A stretch of 34,920 nt of DNA from RGIG6165 sp045545175 (GCA_045545175.1 JAZQAK010000044.1:1-34920); one strand, 5' to 3'; shown: positions 18,346 through 26,110, counted from the stretch's first letter. Translations and numbers: made by a program. The notes: generated by a model not told the origin, from the sequence alone.

Positions 18346-19098
18346 TTGAACAAGTTTGAAATAAGAAATCTCAATCTTTATTACGGTGAGTTTCACGCTC
18401 TCAAAAATATTGATCTTGATGTTGCAGAACATCAAATAACAGCCTTTATAGGACCGTCGGGATGCGGAAAGTCAACACTTCTTCGTACTCTCGACCGTAT
18501 GAACGATTTGAATGAAGATTGCCGTATTGAAGGCAAAGTTCTTCTTGACGGTGAGGATATTTACAGCAGGAAAACCGACGTGGATTTTCTTCGTCGCAAG
18601 GTCGGGATGGTTTTTCAAAAGCCGAGTCCTTTTCCGATGAGTGTATACGACAACGTGGCGTACGGCCCTCGGACTCACGGTATTCGCAAGAAAGAAGAAC
18701 TTAACGGTATCGTTGAAAAAGCACTTCGTGATGCTGCCATATGGGATGAACTTAAAGACCGACTTACAAATCGTGCAACGGGACTTTCGGGCGGTCAACA
18801 GCAGAGGCTTTGTATAGCACGTGCACTTGCAGTTAATCCCGACGTAATTCTGATGGATGAACCAACCTCTGCACTTGACCCTATATCAACGGCAAAAATA
18901 GAAGAACTTATGATAAAACTCAAGAAGGACTATACCATAATAACTGTTACGCACAATATGCAACAGGCACGCCGTATTTCTGATAAAACGGCATTTTTTC
19001 TTGGTGGACAGGTAGTTGAATACGAGGATACGGAGAAACTGTTTGAAAGTCCGTCCGACAGAAGAACTGCCGAATATATAAGCGGTGTATTCGGTTAA
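18346..19098 (+). CDS. pstB: Phosphate ABC transporter ATP-binding protein PstB
   Basis: This is a 250-residue ATPase that drives phosphate import through PstC/PstA. All nucleotide-binding motifs are present: Walker A GPSGCGKST (36-44), Q-loop Q91, signature LSGGQQQ (147-153), Walker B VILMDE (167-172), D-loop SALD (175-178) and the switch histidine H203. The start codon is TTG at 18346, chosen because AAAGGAGA precedes it and the protein then begins at the normal family position. No phoU follows, although it usually ends such operons. The stop codon overlaps the stop of the convergent PiT gene by 4 nt (TTAA), with no terminator between them. Confidence 0.96.
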   Translation: MNKFEIRNLNLYYGEFHALKNIDLDVAEHQITAFIGPSGCGKSTLLRTLDRMNDLNEDCRIEGKVLLDGEDIYSRKTDVDFLRRKVGMVFQKPSPFPMSVYDNVAYGPRTHGIRKKEELNGIVEKALRDAAIWDELKDRLTNRATGLSGGQQQRLCIARALAVNPDVILMDEPTSALDPISTAKIEELMIKLKKDYTIITVTHNMQQARRISDKTAFFLGGQVVEYEDTEKLFESPSDRRTAEYISGVFG

Positions 19099-20153
19099 AA
19101 ATATCTTTGTGTTGCCACGGCAATCAAATACGAAAGTGCCCCTGCAAGGGTGGGGGAAGAAATCCATGCGAGTGCAATGTTTTTCATCACACCGAGATTT
19201 ATCTTTCCGCAAACAAGCCCCGCACCCATAACTGCACCAACGACGGTCTGTGACGTTGAAACGGGGATGCCTATGATATTTTCCATCATAAGCACCGTGA
19301 TTGCCGTTGCAATTATAACGATAAAACCATCGGTTTCTGTCAAAGAAGTGATGTCGTTTCCTACGGTTGTCATGACGCGTTTTGAAAAAGTGAGAACGCC
19401 AAGCATGATGGAAACACCGCCTATAATTGCAGTAAGTTTGGCATCGGTAAGTAGATTGGTTGCAACGCCTGTATGCTCAAAAAACGGGTCAAAATAGAGT
19501 GCGGTGACACTTGCTGAACTGTTTACACCGATACTGTATGAGGCAAGCGCACCTGCGATAAGATATCCGGCTTTTATCAATTTTTTTGACGTTATATTGA
19601 ATTTTTTGCTGACAGATACAAGAATAAAACATATGATACCTGCGGCAAGCGGATTTATAAGCCACGTAATAAAAAAATCCGCAATATATGGCAGGTTTGT
19701 CGAAAAGGTGTCTGTATGAAATAGCCCCCAGCCGATTATTGCACCGATGACTGATTGATTTGCTGATACGGGAAGTTTAAAATAACTCATTAAAAACACG
19801 GTAAGTCCTGCGCATGAAAACACTATGGCCGCTTTGATTGCAGATTTGTATCTGAGGTGATACGTCGCACCTGCGTTTACGGCACCTGTTACGTCACTTG
19901 CCGAGGGAATCACGTCGTTTTTCTGAGCAAGAAGGGAAAGTTTGTCTATATTGCCATCTCCCTGCGATATGGCACCGATAATTACCATTACCGATATTAT
20001 GGTAACGGCGGTGCGGTATTTTACAACACCTGTGGCAACTGCGGTGCCGAATGCGTTTGCAGCATCGTTAGTGCCAAGTGCCCAACCCATAAAAATGCCT
20101 GCAAGAAGCAGATACATCGAAAATACATTCCCTTCATATAAACGTCTGTACAT
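19095..20153 (-). CDS. PiT-family inorganic phosphate permease
   Basis: This protein of up to 352 residues has about ten membrane helices. Both halves carry the PiT signature: GTNDAANAFGTAVA near the N-terminus, and the duplicated V-S-x-N/T-Q-S/T-V-x-G motif seen as LPVSANQSVIGAIIG and IPVSTSQTVVGAVMG. PiT proteins import phosphate (or metal phosphate) with H+ or Na+. No DUF47/PhoU-like partner lies next to it, although many PiT genes have one. The longest frame starts at 20153 without a ribosome site. The internal ATG at 20117 has AAGGGA upstream, at rather long spacing, and gives an N-terminus starting MYLLLAGIF that fits the family better. The true start is open between these two. Confidence 0.92.
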   Translation of the reverse strand: MYRRLYEGNVFSMYLLLAGIFMGWALGTNDAANAFGTAVATGVVKYRTAVTIISVMVIIGAISQGDGNIDKLSLLAQKNDVIPSASDVTGAVNAGATYHLRYKSAIKAAIVFSCAGLTVFLMSYFKLPVSANQSVIGAIIGWGLFHTDTFSTNLPYIADFFITWLINPLAAGIICFILVSVSKKFNITSKKLIKAGYLIAGALASYSIGVNSSASVTALYFDPFFEHTGVATNLLTDAKLTAIIGGVSIMLGVLTFSKRVMTTVGNDITSLTETDGFIVIIATAITVLMMENIIGIPVSTSQTVVGAVMGAGLVCGKINLGVMKNIALAWISSPTLAGALSYLIAVATQRYF

Positions 20154-20193
20154 CTTATTTAAGTGAGTGATGTTTTATGTTATCGGCGGTTGC

Positions 20194-20222
20194 TTGAAAA
20201 TACGGCTGATATGTGATACATT
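20194..20222 (+). promoter_or_regulatory. Promoter of the rsmE operon
   Basis: TTGAAA (20194-20199), a 17-nt spacer and TACATT (20217-20222) lie 28 nt before the rsmE ATG. AGGAGGTG (20239-20246) is the ribosome site. Confidence 0.55.
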
Positions 20223-20249
20223 AAATAGGTTAAGTACAGGAGGTGCGGA

Positions 20250-21002
20250 ATGTATAATTTTTTTGTTGACGGGTCTGCCCGTACTGATAACGGATTTGTA
20301 ATCGGCGGTAAGGATTATAACCACATTTGTAACGTTCTGCGAATGCAGGTTGGAGATAGCTTTCTCGTAAGCTGTGAAGGGGTGAGCAGTCTGTGCCGCC
20401 TGGCGTATATACATAAAGAATCGGTTGAAGCTGAAATTATCGAGCAGGATTACAGAAATACGGAACTTCCAGTTCGTTTTTATCTCTTTCAGGGGCTGCC
20501 CAAAGGGGATAAAATGGAACTGATTATACAGAAAACCGTAGAACTTGGTGTATCGGGGATAATTCCCGTGGAAATGAGCCACTGTATAATGAAACTCGAT
20601 GAAAAAAAGAAAAAAACACGTAGGGAAAGATGGCAGTCTATTGCGGAGAGTGCCGCAAAGCAGAGTAAGAGAAACGTTGTCCCCGAAGTGTATGACGTTA
20701 TGACCTACCGACAGGCAATGGAAAAAGCTGCCGAAATGGATGTTTTCCTTCTTCCTTATGAAAATGAGCTTGGTATGGCAGAAACGAAAAGGGCGTTGTC
20801 GCATATTAAAGAGGGTATGTCTGTCGGAATACTTGTGGGTCCCGAGGGCGGTTTCGATGAAAAAGAAGTGGCGCTTGCAAGAGAAAAAGGGGCGTCAGTC
20901 ATCTCTCTTGGAAAGCGTATTCTGCGTGCCGAAACAGCAGCAATAACTGCGGTTGCAATGGGGATGCTTCACGTGGAGATGAATATGGAGGGTGACGAGT
21001 AG
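20250..21002 (+). CDS. rsmE: 16S rRNA (uracil-1498-N3)-methyltransferase RsmE
   Basis: This is a 250-residue SPOUT-class enzyme that methylates N3 of U1498 in 16S rRNA. Residues 1-70 form the PUA-like RNA-binding part (with H-x-x-N-V-L-R near 25-32). The rest is the knotted methyltransferase domain with LFQGLPKGDKME, K-T-V-E-L-G, GPEGGF (about 196-201) and the C-terminal LGKRILRAETA, which forms the knot and binds S-adenosylmethionine. Length is normal. A strong AGGAGGTG precedes the ATG. Its stop overlaps the next gene's GTG by one base, so the two rRNA methyltransferases form an operon. Confidence 0.96.
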   Translation: MYNFFVDGSARTDNGFVIGGKDYNHICNVLRMQVGDSFLVSCEGVSSLCRLAYIHKESVEAEIIEQDYRNTELPVRFYLFQGLPKGDKMELIIQKTVELGVSGIIPVEMSHCIMKLDEKKKKTRRERWQSIAESAAKQSKRNVVPEVYDVMTYRQAMEKAAEMDVFLLPYENELGMAETKRALSHIKEGMSVGILVGPEGGFDEKEVALAREKGASVISLGKRILRAETAAITAVAMGMLHVEMNMEGDE

Positions 21003-22363
21003 TGAAACAGTTGCCTTTGGAATTTGTGACAAGGATGAAAAATCTGCTCGGTGAAGAGGAGTTTTCACTTTATGAGGATTCTTTTAATCAGGATGCAGTA
21101 CGTGCCTTTCGCGTTAATACGGAAAAAATCTCGGTGGAAGAGTTTGAAAAGATAAACCCCTTTTCTTCTGAAAAGATTCCTTATGCCAAAACGGGCTTTT
21201 ATCTTGATTATGATAAGGTGGGGAATCATCCGTTTCACCACGCAGGAATGATATATGTGCAGGACCCCGGGGCAATGGCACCGGCAGAATGCCTTGAAAT
21301 ACAGCCTGATTGGTGGATACTCGATATGTGTGCCGCACCGGGCGGAAAAAGCAGTCAGCTTCACAATAAACTCGGCGAAAACGGCATACTTATATCAAAT
21401 GAAATAGTGCGTTCACGATGTAAAATCTTAACGGGGAATATTGAAAGACTTGGTTTTTGCAATACTGCAACAACTTGTGCAGCCCCTGAGAGAATAGCAC
21501 AGTTGTTCCCCGAAACTTTTGATATGATTATGGTTGATGCACCCTGCTCGGGTGAGGGGATGTTTCGAAAAGACGATATTGCCATCAGTGAATGGAGTGT
21601 GGATAACGTTCTGCACTGCGCTCAGCGTCAGAAGGAAATTTTAGAGCAGGCATATAATGCTCTGCGACCGGGTGGATATATTGTTTATTCGACTTGTACG
21701 TTCTCACTTGAAGAAAATGAGATGGTTGTTGATGAGTTTTTATATACACATCCCGATTTTGAACTTGTTCCCGTAAATGAAACTGTCAGGGCATATACGA
21801 GTGACGGAATTTGTTTTGACGGTTGTAAATGTAAAGACCTTTACAACGCTCGAAGGTTCTATCCTCATAAAAGCAGGGGTGAAGGCCAGTTTATGGCGGT
21901 CCTTCATGATAAACGGCAGTACGTACCGCATACGGCAGAAATAAAAAAATCTGCAGGAAAGATTGATTCTGCAGTTACGTCGTTTTTAAAAGATACGCTT
22001 GTCACTTACGATGAAAGCAAGGTTTCGGTGTGTAACGGAAATCCCGTTTACTTTGCACCGTCAATTGCACTTGATAAAGGAATTGCTTTTTCCTGCGGTG
22101 TCACGATAGGGGAAGTAAGGAAGAATTACGTGCAGCCTCATCATCAGTTTTTTATGGCGATGGGTAGAAGTTTTAAATGCCGTATAGAACTTGCACCTGA
22201 CAGTGATGAACTTAAGCGATATCTTCGTGGAGAAGAGATTTCGGTTGATTGCGAAAACGGCTGGGCGGTAATCACCACAGAGGGTTGTACCGTAGGCGGT
22301 GTAAAGGTGACGGCAGGACGTGCTAAAAACCATTACCCCAAAGGTTTAAGAAAAATAAATTAG
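21002..22363 (+). CDS. rsmF: RsmF-type rRNA (cytosine-C5)-methyltransferase
   Basis: This is a 453-residue protein of the NOL1/NOP2/Sun family. It has an N-terminal RNA-binding part (about 1-95), the S-adenosylmethionine-binding loop DMCAAPGGKSSQ (from D108), the DAPCSGEGMF motif with C182, and the second cysteine C232 in STCTFSLEENE, expected to be the nucleophile that attacks C6 of the base. The C-terminal ~150 residues match the RsmF-type C-terminal/PUA-like region, which favours an rRNA target over tRNA. The exact target base cannot be read from sequence. It starts with GTG at 21002, preceded by GGAGGGTGA within the end of rsmE. Confidence 0.9.
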   Translation: MKQLPLEFVTRMKNLLGEEEFSLYEDSFNQDAVRAFRVNTEKISVEEFEKINPFSSEKIPYAKTGFYLDYDKVGNHPFHHAGMIYVQDPGAMAPAECLEIQPDWWILDMCAAPGGKSSQLHNKLGENGILISNEIVRSRCKILTGNIERLGFCNTATTCAAPERIAQLFPETFDMIMVDAPCSGEGMFRKDDIAISEWSVDNVLHCAQRQKEILEQAYNALRPGGYIVYSTCTFSLEENEMVVDEFLYTHPDFELVPVNETVRAYTSDGICFDGCKCKDLYNARRFYPHKSRGEGQFMAVLHDKRQYVPHTAEIKKSAGKIDSAVTSFLKDTLVTYDESKVSVCNGNPVYFAPSIALDKGIAFSCGVTIGEVRKNYVQPHHQFFMAMGRSFKCRIELAPDSDELKRYLRGEEISVDCENGWAVITTEGCTVGGVKVTAGRAKNHYPKGLRKIN

Positions 22364-22388
22364 GTCTGTGAAAGGCGTCAGTTAAACA

Positions 22389-23210
22389 ATGAATAAAACA
22401 AAAATATCGATACTTTTGTTATGTCTTGTCATTTTGTTCTCTGCCTGTACGGTTCCAAACGTAAGTGAAGCGTACACGGTTATCAATGACAACGTGCCTG
22501 AGTTTGATGAGAGTGAAATTACAACCGTTGCGTTTGAATACTACAGCGAACTTGATGCTTTAGGACGTTGTGGAACGGCGTTTGCATGTATCGGTGAAGA
22601 AATAATGCCAACGGAAGAGCGAGGCAGTATAGGGCAGATTAAGCCTTCGGGCTGGCAACTTGCCAAATATGATATTGTAGACGGGAAATATCTGTATAAC
22701 AGATGTCATCTTATCGGATATCAGCTTACGGGCGAAAATGCAAACGAGAAAAATCTGATTACAGGAACGAGGTATTTGAATACGGAGGGAATGTTGCCAT
22801 TTGAAAATATGGTAGCAGAATACGTAAAAGAAACGAAAAACCACGTTATGTACAGGGTGACACCTTTGTTTGAAGGTGATAATCTGCTTGCAACGGGTGT
22901 GCAGATGGAGGCTTATTCGGTTGAAGATAACGGTAAAGGCATATCCTTCAACGTGTTTGTAGATAACGTTCAACCCGGTATTGTGATAAATTATCTTGAC
23001 GGAACCAATAGATTGGAAACGGATAATTCCGCCGAAGTCGAGCAAGGAATAAAGAATGATTACGTATTAAATAAGAACAGTATGAAATTTCACCAAATAG
23101 ACTGTTCTTCCGTCAAGGATATAAACCCGAAAAATAAAGAGGATTACAGCGGAACGCGTGAGTGGCTGATATCTAACGGATATTTGCCGTGCGGTGCATG
23201 TAATCCGTAG
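22389..23210 (+). CDS. Lipoprotein with DNA/RNA non-specific endonuclease domain
   Basis: This is a 273-residue lipoprotein: signal sequence 1-19, lipobox FSAC with C20. Residues about 55-200 match the DNA/RNA non-specific endonuclease family related to streptococcal EndA. The catalytic block usually written DRGH reads NRCH here (104-107), with H107 as the expected general base, followed by an Asn-rich metal site (GENANEKNL, 115-123, then N131). The last ~45 residues are a small separate domain with KFHQIDCSS and CGAC, which could bind zinc. Its position on the outer membrane face suggests degradation or uptake of external nucleic acid; this is inference. The ribosome site is weak (AAAGGCG). 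A strong terminator follows. Confidence 0.88.
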   Translation: MNKTKISILLLCLVILFSACTVPNVSEAYTVINDNVPEFDESEITTVAFEYYSELDALGRCGTAFACIGEEIMPTEERGSIGQIKPSGWQLAKYDIVDGKYLYNRCHLIGYQLTGENANEKNLITGTRYLNTEGMLPFENMVAEYVKETKNHVMYRVTPLFEGDNLLATGVQMEAYSVEDNGKGISFNVFVDNVQPGIVINYLDGTNRLETDNSAEVEQGIKNDYVLNKNSMKFHQIDCSSVKDINPKNKEDYSGTREWLISNGYLPCGACNP

Positions 23211-23220
23211 AAAAAGAAAA

Positions 23221-23257
23221 AACTCTTTTGTACCGTAGTACAAAAGAGTTTTTTTGG
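23221..23257 (+). terminator. Terminator of the nuclease lipoprotein gene
   Basis: A perfect 13-bp stem, AACTCTTTTGTAC (23221-23233) with GTACAAAAGAGTT (23238-23250), has a CGTA loop, an A-run before it and a T-run after it. Confidence 0.93.
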
Positions 23258-23278
23258 TCGATGTCCTTCTCAACTTAA

Positions 23279-23318
23279 ATAAAAAATGACTTTAACCAAA
23301 CGGTCAAAGTCATTTTTA
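23279..23318 (-). terminator. Terminator of the tRNA-Pro gene
   Basis: TGACTTTAACC (23287-23297) pairs with GGTCAAAGTCA (23302-23312) with one mismatch. Read on the minus strand it is followed by a long T-run and lies directly after the CCA end of tRNA-Pro. Confidence 0.82.
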
Positions 23319-23395
23319 TGGTCGAGGTGACAGGATTTGAACCTGCGGCCCCTTCGTCCCGAACGAAGTACTCTACCAAACTGAGCCACACCTCG
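23319..23395 (-). tRNA. tRNA-Pro (anticodon CGG)
   Basis: Read on the minus strand, the acceptor stem is CGAGGTG/CACCTCG with discriminator A and an encoded CCA (77 nt in total). The anticodon arm is CTTCG-TTCGGGA-CGAAG, giving anticodon CGG for CCG codons. The T-arm contains GGTTCAAATCC. A near-consensus promoter precedes it and a hairpin terminator follows, so it is a single-gene unit. Confidence 0.96.
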
Positions 23396-23410
23396 ATTTA
23401 ACGCTTATTT

Positions 23411-23439
23411 ATTATACCAAGCAGAATTCATACTGTCAA
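23411..23439 (-). promoter_or_regulatory. Strong promoter of tRNA-Pro
   Basis: On the minus strand TTGACA (23439-23434), a 17-nt spacer and TATAAT (23416-23411) give a perfect consensus promoter, with the start expected about 10 nt before the tRNA. Confidence 0.9.
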
Positions 23440-23470
23440 GAAAAAGTCTGTATAATTTGAAAATATTTTG

Positions 23471-23498
23471 TTGACAAACTTAAAAATGATGGTATAAT
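23471..23498 (+). promoter_or_regulatory. Strong promoter of tRNA-Gln
   Basis: TTGACA (23471-23476), a 16-nt spacer and TATAAT (23493-23498) form a consensus promoter 23 nt before the tRNA. It is divergent from the tRNA-Pro promoter, with 31 bp between the two -35 boxes. Confidence 0.9.
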
Positions 23499-23521
23499 AA
23501 ATAATGTTCTCAACAGAATAT

Positions 23522-23595
23522 AGCGGAATTGTGTAAGGGTAGCACGACAGACTCTGACTCTGTTTGTCTGGGTTCGAATCCTAGTTCCGCTACCA
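23522..23595 (+). tRNA. tRNA-Gln (anticodon CTG)
   Basis: The acceptor stem AGCGGAA/TTCCGCT has discriminator A and an encoded CCA (74 nt). The D-stem is GTGT/GCAC. The anticodon arm ACAGA-CTCTGAC-TCTGT gives anticodon CTG for CAG codons. The T-arm is CTGGG-TTCGAAT-CCTAG. Confidence 0.95.
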
Positions 23596-23598
23596 CAT

Positions 23599-23634
23599 AA
23601 AAGACTTCAACCGTTTGGTTGAAGTCTTTTTCTT
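23599..23634. terminator. Bidirectional terminator of tRNA-Gln and the superoxide dismutase gene
   Basis: A perfect 14-bp stem, AAAAGACTTCAACC (23599-23612) with GGTTGAAGTCTTTT (23617-23630), has a GTTT loop. It ends tRNA-Gln on the plus strand and sits immediately beyond the minus-strand stop at 23633. Its core resembles the tRNA-Pro terminator. Confidence 0.92.
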
Positions 23635-24133
23635 ATCTCGGAACTATTACGCCACAGGCAATTTTTGCACCTGAATTTCCTGAAGGCTGTGTTGTGAAGT
23701 CGTCAGGATTCTCGTGAATAACTACTGTTTTACCCAAAACCTCGGCTACGGTAAAACGGTTTGTCAAAAATATCTCGAAAGCATAGCCGTTATTGCCGAA
23801 AAGAGGGGGCATATCACCTGCGTGGTGAGGATGCTCACATCCGTCGGGATTGTAGTGGGAAAGCGTGTCGGAAAAGTCGTCTCCCGTACAACTGTTCCCG
23901 TCGTGTATGTGAACGGCAAAAATGGGGGCTTTGCAGGGGTCTGCAAAATTCGGAAGATTGGAGGCTTCAAGGGAAATAAGTATACCGTAAGGCGTTTGGA
24001 AAAATCGTGCCTGACCGTTTAAATTCGGGTGGGCATCATCGCCGTATATGTTTGCAATTGCCTGAGGCGGTCTGTAAAGTGCGAAGATGTAACTTGAAAG
24101 GCGACCGCTCATAAATCTGTTATCGTCGGGCAT
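23633..24133 (-). CDS. sodC: Cu,Zn superoxide dismutase family protein, no signal peptide
   Basis: This is a 166-residue protein that should convert superoxide to oxygen and hydrogen peroxide. Metal ligands of the family are visible: VHIHDG (H75, H77), the bridging H93 in LSHYNP, H101, H104 and D107 in EHPHHAGDMP, and the late copper histidine in VVIHENPDDF. A Gly-rich strand with SGNSGAKIACGVI closes the fold. The start at 24133 was chosen because AAAGGAG (minus strand, 24147-24141) precedes it. An upstream in-frame ATG would add 13 residues and has no ribosome site. With this start there is no export signal, so the enzyme should be cytoplasmic, which is less usual for bacterial SodC. Copper content is not proven by sequence. 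Confidence 0.9.
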   Translation of the reverse strand: MPDDNRFMSGRLSSYIFALYRPPQAIANIYGDDAHPNLNGQARFFQTPYGILISLEASNLPNFADPCKAPIFAVHIHDGNSCTGDDFSDTLSHYNPDGCEHPHHAGDMPPLFGNNGYAFEIFLTNRFTVAEVLGKTVVIHENPDDFTTQPSGNSGAKIACGVIVPR

Positions 24134-24257
24134 AGTAACACTCCTTTTACGTTCTACATACATAATATGCAAAACAGAGATACGGATGAACTATTTTTGT
24201 ATAAACGGTATAGTAATTATCCAAAATAAGTTTAAACAAACCAAAGGAAGTGGCTTT

Positions 24258-24698
24258 TTGGATAAGAACGAGTATAAGAAGTATGCAAAAAAAACTGCGG
24301 CTAAATCGCCCGTACTAAAAGACTGTCTGATTGCATTTGTTGTGGGAGGCGGAATATGTTGCATCGGCCAGGCATTTTCAAGCCTTTACAGTTATATCGG
24401 TCTTGGGGATGATACGGTAACTACGTTTGTTCCGATAACAATGATATTTTTGGGTGGTCTGTTAACGGTGCTCGGGCTTTATGAGAAACTTGCAAAATAT
24501 GCAGGTGCCGGCACTATAATTCCGATAACAGGCTTTGCAAATTCAATAGTTTCACCTGCGATTGAGTATAAAACAGAAGGTCTGATTCTCGGCGTGGGTG
24601 CAAAAATGTTCGTTATTGCAGGACCTGTTATTGTTTACGGAACACTTGCTTCTGTAATATACGGTCTTATATATTACTTTTTTGGGGGTGCCGTATGA
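24258..24698 (+). CDS. spoVAC: Stage V sporulation protein AC
   Basis: This 146-residue protein has four membrane segments and belongs to the SpoVA complex that moves Ca-dipicolinate into the forespore and out at germination; SpoVAC itself is described as a mechanosensitive channel. The N-terminus D-K-N-E-Y-K-K-Y followed by KSPVLKDCLIAFVVGG is typical. The start is TTG at 24258, chosen because AAAGGAAG (24243-24250) lies at the right distance and the protein then begins at the family position. The longer frame from 24186 adds 24 atypical residues. Upstream, TGTATA (24198-24203) and CAAAATA (24222-24228) faintly resemble a forespore sigma-F/G promoter. Its end overlaps spoVAD by 4 nt. Confidence 0.94.
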   Translation: MDKNEYKKYAKKTAAKSPVLKDCLIAFVVGGGICCIGQAFSSLYSYIGLGDDTVTTFVPITMIFLGGLLTVLGLYEKLAKYAGAGTIIPITGFANSIVSPAIEYKTEGLILGVGAKMFVIAGPVIVYGTLASVIYGLIYYFFGGAV

Positions 24699-25693
24699 AA
24701 AAAATACTTGAATTTTCCAACGTTAAAGTCGTCGCAGGTGCCGCAATAGCAGGCAATAAAGAGGGTGAGGGTCCTCTGTCTGCCGACTTTGACGTAATCG
24801 AACACGATGCCTATTTCGGACAAAAAAGCTGGGAACTTGCCGAAGGTGAACTTCAAAGCCGTACCGCAACGCTTGCTTTGCAAAAAGCCTCTCTTAACAG
24901 CGAAGACGTTGATATAGTGATATGCGGTGATCTTGAAGATCAATGCTTTGCAAGTTCGAAAGGAGCGATGAGAAGTGCATCGTCTATGCTTGGAATATAC
25001 GGTGCCTGCTCTACGATGTCGGAGGCACTTTTGGTTGGTGCTATGGCAGTATCGGGTGGATTTGCAAAGCGTGTTATGTCGCTTACGTCATCTCATTTTT
25101 GTGCTGCTGAAAAACAGTTTCGGTTTCCTCTTGAATACGGAGCACAAAGACCGCAGACGTCACAGTGGACGGTGACTGCATCAGGAGCAATAATTCTTGA
25201 ACACGGTGAAGAGAAAAACGGCATATATATTACGCGCGGTATGATAGGAAAACCTATTGAAATGGGCATCACCGATGCAAACAATATGGGTGCCGCAATG
25301 GCACCTGCGGCAAAAGACACGATATGCGAGTTTCTTAAGCTTTCGGGAGAATCACCCGAAAAGTATGACCTCATTTTAACAGGTGACCTCGGTAAAGAGG
25401 GGAGCCGTCTTATGAAAGAACTTGCCACGGAAGAGGGTATTGATTTAAGCGGTGTTCATAATGACTGCGGTCTTATGATATATGATACAGAGCGTCAGGA
25501 CGTTCATTCGGGCGGAAGCGGTTGCGGCTGCAGTGCAAGTGTGGTTGCATCTCATATTTTAAATGAAATGAAATCGGGACGACTAAAAAGGATTCTTTAC
25601 GTCGCAACGGGGGCACTGCTGAGTGCAACCTCTGCACTTCAGGGACAGCCTATAACGGGTATTGCGCATCTTGTTGAAATGGAGGTAATATAA
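24695..25693 (+). CDS. spoVAD: Stage V sporulation protein AD
   Basis: This is a 332-residue soluble protein with a thiolase-like fold. SpoVAD binds dipicolinic acid and works with the membrane SpoVA proteins at the spore inner membrane. Family features include F-x-x-V-K-V-V-A-G-A-A-I-A-G at the start, then D-V-I-E-x-D near 28-33, GIYGACSTMSEALLVGA (thiolase-type nucleophile loop), SSHFCAAEKQFRFPLEYG, and SGGSGCGCSA near 270. Length is normal. It overlaps spoVAC by ATGA and spoVAE by one base, so the three genes are translationally coupled. Confidence 0.97.
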   Translation: MKKILEFSNVKVVAGAAIAGNKEGEGPLSADFDVIEHDAYFGQKSWELAEGELQSRTATLALQKASLNSEDVDIVICGDLEDQCFASSKGAMRSASSMLGIYGACSTMSEALLVGAMAVSGGFAKRVMSLTSSHFCAAEKQFRFPLEYGAQRPQTSQWTVTASGAIILEHGEEKNGIYITRGMIGKPIEMGITDANNMGAAMAPAAKDTICEFLKLSGESPEKYDLILTGDLGKEGSRLMKELATEEGIDLSGVHNDCGLMIYDTERQDVHSGGSGCGCSASVVASHILNEMKSGRLKRILYVATGALLSATSALQGQPITGIAHLVEMEVI

Positions 25694-26046
25694 TGGAGTT
25701 TGTGAAAGCATTTATAACGGGCGGAATAATATGTGTGCTTGCCCAACTACTCATTGACTATACAAGACTGACACCTGCAAGAATAGTCGTTCTTTTCGTG
25801 TCACTCGGTGTATTGCTTACTGCGCTCGGCGTTTATCCGAAGATAGTTGATTTCGGAGGTGCGGGGGCAACCGTTCCAATCAGCGGATTCGGGTATTCTC
25901 TTGCCAGGGGCGTTCAGCAGGCTGTAAAAGAAAAGGGCTTTACAGGTGTATTTACGGGCGGGATAACGGCAGCGTCGGGCGGAATAAGTGCGGCGATAGT
26001 AATCGGATATATATTTGCGCTTTTAGGCAAATCTAAAGAAAAATAA
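25693..26046 (+). CDS. spoVAE: Stage V sporulation protein AE (SpoVAEb type)
   Basis: This is a 117-residue membrane protein with three to four helices. It has the SpoVAE/AC-like pattern: FITGGIICVLAQLLID, a second helix ending LGVYPKIVDFGGAGATVPISGFG, and a Gly-rich last helix. This glycine-rich GAGATVPI-x-GFG segment parallels GAGTIIPITGFA in SpoVAC. It completes the minimal spoVAC-AD-AE set found in many Clostridia, which lack spoVAA/AB/AF here. GGAGG precedes its ATG within the end of spoVAD. Confidence 0.95.
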   Translation: MEFVKAFITGGIICVLAQLLIDYTRLTPARIVVLFVSLGVLLTALGVYPKIVDFGGAGATVPISGFGYSLARGVQQAVKEKGFTGVFTGGITAASGGISAAIVIGYIFALLGKSKEK

Positions 26047-26072
26047 ATATACAACTGTTATATAGTTGTGAT

Positions 26073-26110
26073 ATAATGAGTTCAATATTCGTTGAACTCA
26101 TTATTTTTTT
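26073..26110 (+). terminator. Terminator of the spoVA operon
   Basis: A perfect 13-bp stem, ATAATGAGTTCAA (26073-26085) with TTGAACTCATTAT (26092-26104), has a 6-nt loop and is followed by a T-run. A weaker ACAACT/AGTTGT dyad lies just upstream (26051-26069). Confidence 0.9.

Noticed and set aside
24134..24172. Upstream extension of the superoxide dismutase by 13 residues
   Set aside because: The upstream ATG has no ribosome site, while the internal one has AAAGGAG at good spacing and fits the family start.
24198..24228. Forespore-type promoter before spoVAC
   Set aside because: TGTATA and CAAAATA resemble the sigma-F/G boxes, but the spacer of 18 nt is longer than usual and the -10 box is imperfect. 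Not listed as a feature.
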